Shown one piece after another: positions 62,352-64,000 of a DNA stretch of 64,000 bases (position 1 is the first letter of the stretch; every line of letters starts with the position of its first letter). The notes under the pieces are model-generated. The model had not been told where the DNA came from and searched no databases. It worked only from the letters and a program-made list of their open reading frames with translations. A program made the position numbers and the translations under genes. Location: the NCBI GenBank assembly GCA_016708725.1, contig JADJFE010000032.1, positions 277,759-341,758 of the forward strand. The letters run 5' to 3'. The DNA is from Candidatus Aalborgicola bjergmarkensis. Its GTDB lineage: Bacteria; Pseudomonadota; Gammaproteobacteria; Burkholderiales; Burkholderiaceae_C.

Positions 62352-63107
62352 GCATTGCTAACGGAGTTGAAATTCAAAGGCATGGCGCGTGTGCTGGACA
62401 GCGAACTTGATCGCGCTGAGCGCAATGGCACCTCTTTGCACAGAGGTGGTGCAACGCCTGCTAAGCGAGCAGGCTTGCGTTTCAGCGGGAACGCTCATTA
62501 GTCAATCGGGTGGCGCAGGCACACCTGCCCTGGCAATGGACGATCGACACCTTTCCCTTTGATCGCCAAAGCGGGGTGAATAAGGCACAAATCCTCGGTC
62601 TTGCCGACTTGGAGTTTGTGCGTCGCGCCGACAATCTGGTGCTCATTGCGGCACCGGCACCTGCAGACCGGCATCGCTCTGGGACTATTGCGCCAGGCCT
62701 GCATCAATGGCTGGCGGGGCGCTTTTACAGTGCGCAGGCGCTGCTCGATGAGCTGTATGCCTCGCTGGCAGATCGCTCCACAACCAAGCTGCTCACGGCG
62801 CTTGCACGTATGCAGCCGCTTTGCATTGACGAGCTGGGTTACTTGAACTTGAAGACAGAACAGACCAACGCGTTCTTTCGTCGATGGATCAACGCTATGG
62901 GCGGTGAGCCCCATCCTACCTACGAATTTGGACTACCCCCAGTGGTACGAGTTGTTTAACAACAAGCCGCTGGTCGATGCCTTGCTTGATCGGCTGCAGC
63001 ACCACTGCATCACCATCCGCATTGAAGGTGCATCTTTGCGCACCAGCGCACCTGCCACAGCACCTGTGCAGAGCTCAACCAGTCCTGCGAGCCCCAAGGC
63101 AAAGTAA
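62352..63107 (+). pseudogene. istB: istB ATPase remnant
   Basis: Pieces LLTELKFKGMARVLDSELDR, LPWQWTIDTFPFDRQSGVNK, LADLEFVRRADNLVLI, LCIDELGYLNLKTEQTNAFF and LDYPQWYELFNNKPLVDALL match IstB-type helper ATPases. The Walker A segment after DNLVLI is destroyed by a frameshift (it reads AAPAPADRHRSG instead of a GPPGTGKT-type loop), with others near 62430 and 62890. The stop TAA is at 63105. Confidence 0.8.
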
Positions 63108-63744
63108 AAACCGTCTCACCACCGCCGTGTAGTATCTGCTTGATGGATAAGTCAGGGGTCGGCGTGGATCTGGTGGAGCTTGCAAAACGCCCAGCTTGAC
63201 CACACATACCCACACCCTCCCACCCGTACTACTCACAAGGTCTTGCCCACGGGCCTGACGCGCTTCGCCTGCCAAACTGCCAGTTGAAAATAAAACCACG
63301 ATGTTCAATACCAAGACAAACCCGGGGCAATGCCATCCAGTTGCATACGCACAAACGAGAACAGCTTAAATTAACTGAAAAATTTTGTCTTGACTCTCAG
63401 TTCCACCTACACCGGTTCACCAAGTATCAAACCGGTATTCCGCCAACAACGCAAGAGTCCTCGATTTGATTGATAGCAACGGTGATGGATGCAGTAATCA
63501 ATCCATCACGGAAGGTGATCATGCTCAGTCGAGCAGGGTGGCAACCCATGCTTGCGTAACCAAACTCTTCATCTTCAAACGGGTTGCTTCTTCAATGAAC
63601 TGAAGTCGCTTCTTCACGCACATTGGTCGAGCCAATGATCGCCGATTCTGCTTCCTGCAGGCCATCAAGTTACAAACAGCCGCGCAAACCGGTGGGTCAG
63701 CTTGTTAGTTATTGCAGGTGGGTCAGTTATTTTGAGCGCCGAAG
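63108..63744. other. Right part of the IS21-like element, no gene seen
   Basis: About 640 bp with no convincing gene. It contains a perfect 9-bp hairpin (GTGATGGAT at 63482-63490 with ATCCATCAC at 63501-63509) and the terminal GTGGGTCA repeats at 63689 and 63717. Confidence 0.5.
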
Positions 63745-63872
63745 ATTTCACCAGTTTGCACAAAAATAAATGCCTCGTAATCTGCAAAGGAGAGGTTTGA
63801 ACAAGGAGAAAATTTCTTGTCATCCCTTACACATACTTTCAAAGCAGCTACGTCCAAAGGATTGGAGCCCAT
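63745..63872 (-). pseudogene. 5' part of the winged-helix gene split by the IS21-like element
   Basis: The ATG at 63872 directly follows the stop of the upstream gene (TAAATG) and opens MGSNPLDVAALKVCVRDDKK, then FSPCSNLSFADYEAFIFVQT-GE. The frame runs into the element end at 63744 and continues in register at 59019 on the other side. 128 + 238 bp gives 122 codons with stop. Confidence 0.7.
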
Positions 63873-64000
63873 TTACTTGTCTGGAAAAAGCTGGGCCTTA
63901 GCGCTCGCCAGTGAGGAAGCGACCATTGCCGTGAAAACCGCATCAATATCCGCCAGCGTGAGCTCTGTTTTATATTTAAGGGCCTTTAAACCGCTTTGAG
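63873..64000 (-). CDS. C-terminal end of an unknown gene, partial
   Basis: The last 41 codons of a gene entering from beyond the window edge (KALKYKTELTLADIDAVFTA then MVASSLASAKAQLFPDK and stop). It is coupled to the next gene as TAAATG, the same operon as the split winged-helix gene and the pseudogene at 58397. The composition is protein-like; the family is not recognised. Confidence 0.5.
   Translation of the reverse strand, partial: QSGLKALKYKTELTLADIDAVFTAMVASSLASAKAQLFPDK

Larger units (their letters stand above)
59025..63744 (+). mobile_element. Decayed IS21-family-like element, 4.7 kb
   Basis: Ends CTTTGGCGCTCA (59025-59036) and TGAGCGCCGAAG (63733-63744) are inverted repeats with one mismatch. 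Both are followed inward by repeated TTGACCCAC/GTGGGTCA motifs (59042-59080; 63689-63725), typical of multi-repeat IS21 ends. The flanks carry a 5-bp target duplication ATTTC (59020-59024 and 63745-63749). Inside are relics of a zinc-ribbon gene, a ParB-like gene, istA and istB, all on the + strand and all broken. Confidence 0.8.

Noticed and set aside
63817..63999. A 60-codon plus-strand frame preceded by AAGGAG
   Set aside because: The opposite strand gives a better case: a C-terminal fragment coupled by TAAATG to a gene that rejoins perfectly across the IS21-like element.
1..64000. tRNA or rRNA genes, integrase with att sites, CRISPR arrays
   Set aside because: I looked for tRNA-like cloverleaf and CCA-end patterns, rRNA stretches, tyrosine-recombinase motifs and regular spaced repeats and saw none that I can support.

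Overview
The window reads as a chromosome segment of a facultatively anaerobic betaproteobacterium, most likely a Burkholderiales member of the Comamonadaceae type. This rests on GC-rich core genes, a pbpC/alpha-2-macroglobulin pair, a CusCBA-type metal efflux operon, narXL, pflBA, and a short intergenic repeat (TAGCTGnTCCCGCACnTnCCATAAGG) that I associate with that family. The placement is inference, because no rRNA or other marker gene is present.

Layout. 1-6565: alpha-2-macroglobulin (5' truncated by the window) and penicillin-binding protein 1C. 6597-9309: alpha/beta hydrolase and a Fic protein with a palindromic operator-like cluster upstream. 9510-19126: RND metal-efflux locus (cusC, a small anchored protein, cusB, cusA, a small periplasmic protein), interrupted twice by foreign cargo (a solute-binding protein and an AT-rich unknown gene). 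19195-23746: AT-richer three-gene island (HEPN-like, KGGVGR ATPase, P-loop ATPase) and an orphan HicB, bracketed by copies of a ~200-bp MITE-like repeat. 23888-28495: two sensor kinases. 28647-31229: two paralogous unknown proteins separated by another MITE copy, and a secreted protein. 31266-35971: formate-type metabolism (OFA-family MFS transporter, CBS protein, pflA, pflB). 36104-43335: defence/toxin island between Uma2 copies (hicAB; a fused endonuclease-methylase with specificity subunit, DUF1016-N, zeta toxin and a small protein). 43356-47651: narX and narL separated by an IscB/omega-RNA element. 47729-50143: hipBA and small genes. 50275-58357: decayed fragments, a frameshifted TIR-NTPase-TPR gene, and a divergent pair of a TIR protein and a KGGTGR-ATPase-TPR protein. 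58397-64000: remnants of another operon split by a decayed 4.7-kb IS21-like element with a recognisable 5-bp target duplication.

Two themes stand out. First, at least four times the same architecture appears, left to right: a truncated or decayed copy of a local sequence, foreign cargo, then the intact copy. Second, two unrelated operons carry ParA/MinD-like ATPases with a KGGxGRT P-loop in defence-like settings. One of them (TIR plus ATPase-TPR, 54570-58357) shares near-identical 126-bp TPR repeats, in inverted orientation, with the neighbouring TIR-NTPase-TPR gene. These are the best candidates for undescribed immune systems. All functions are inferred from motifs read by eye; no database search was possible.
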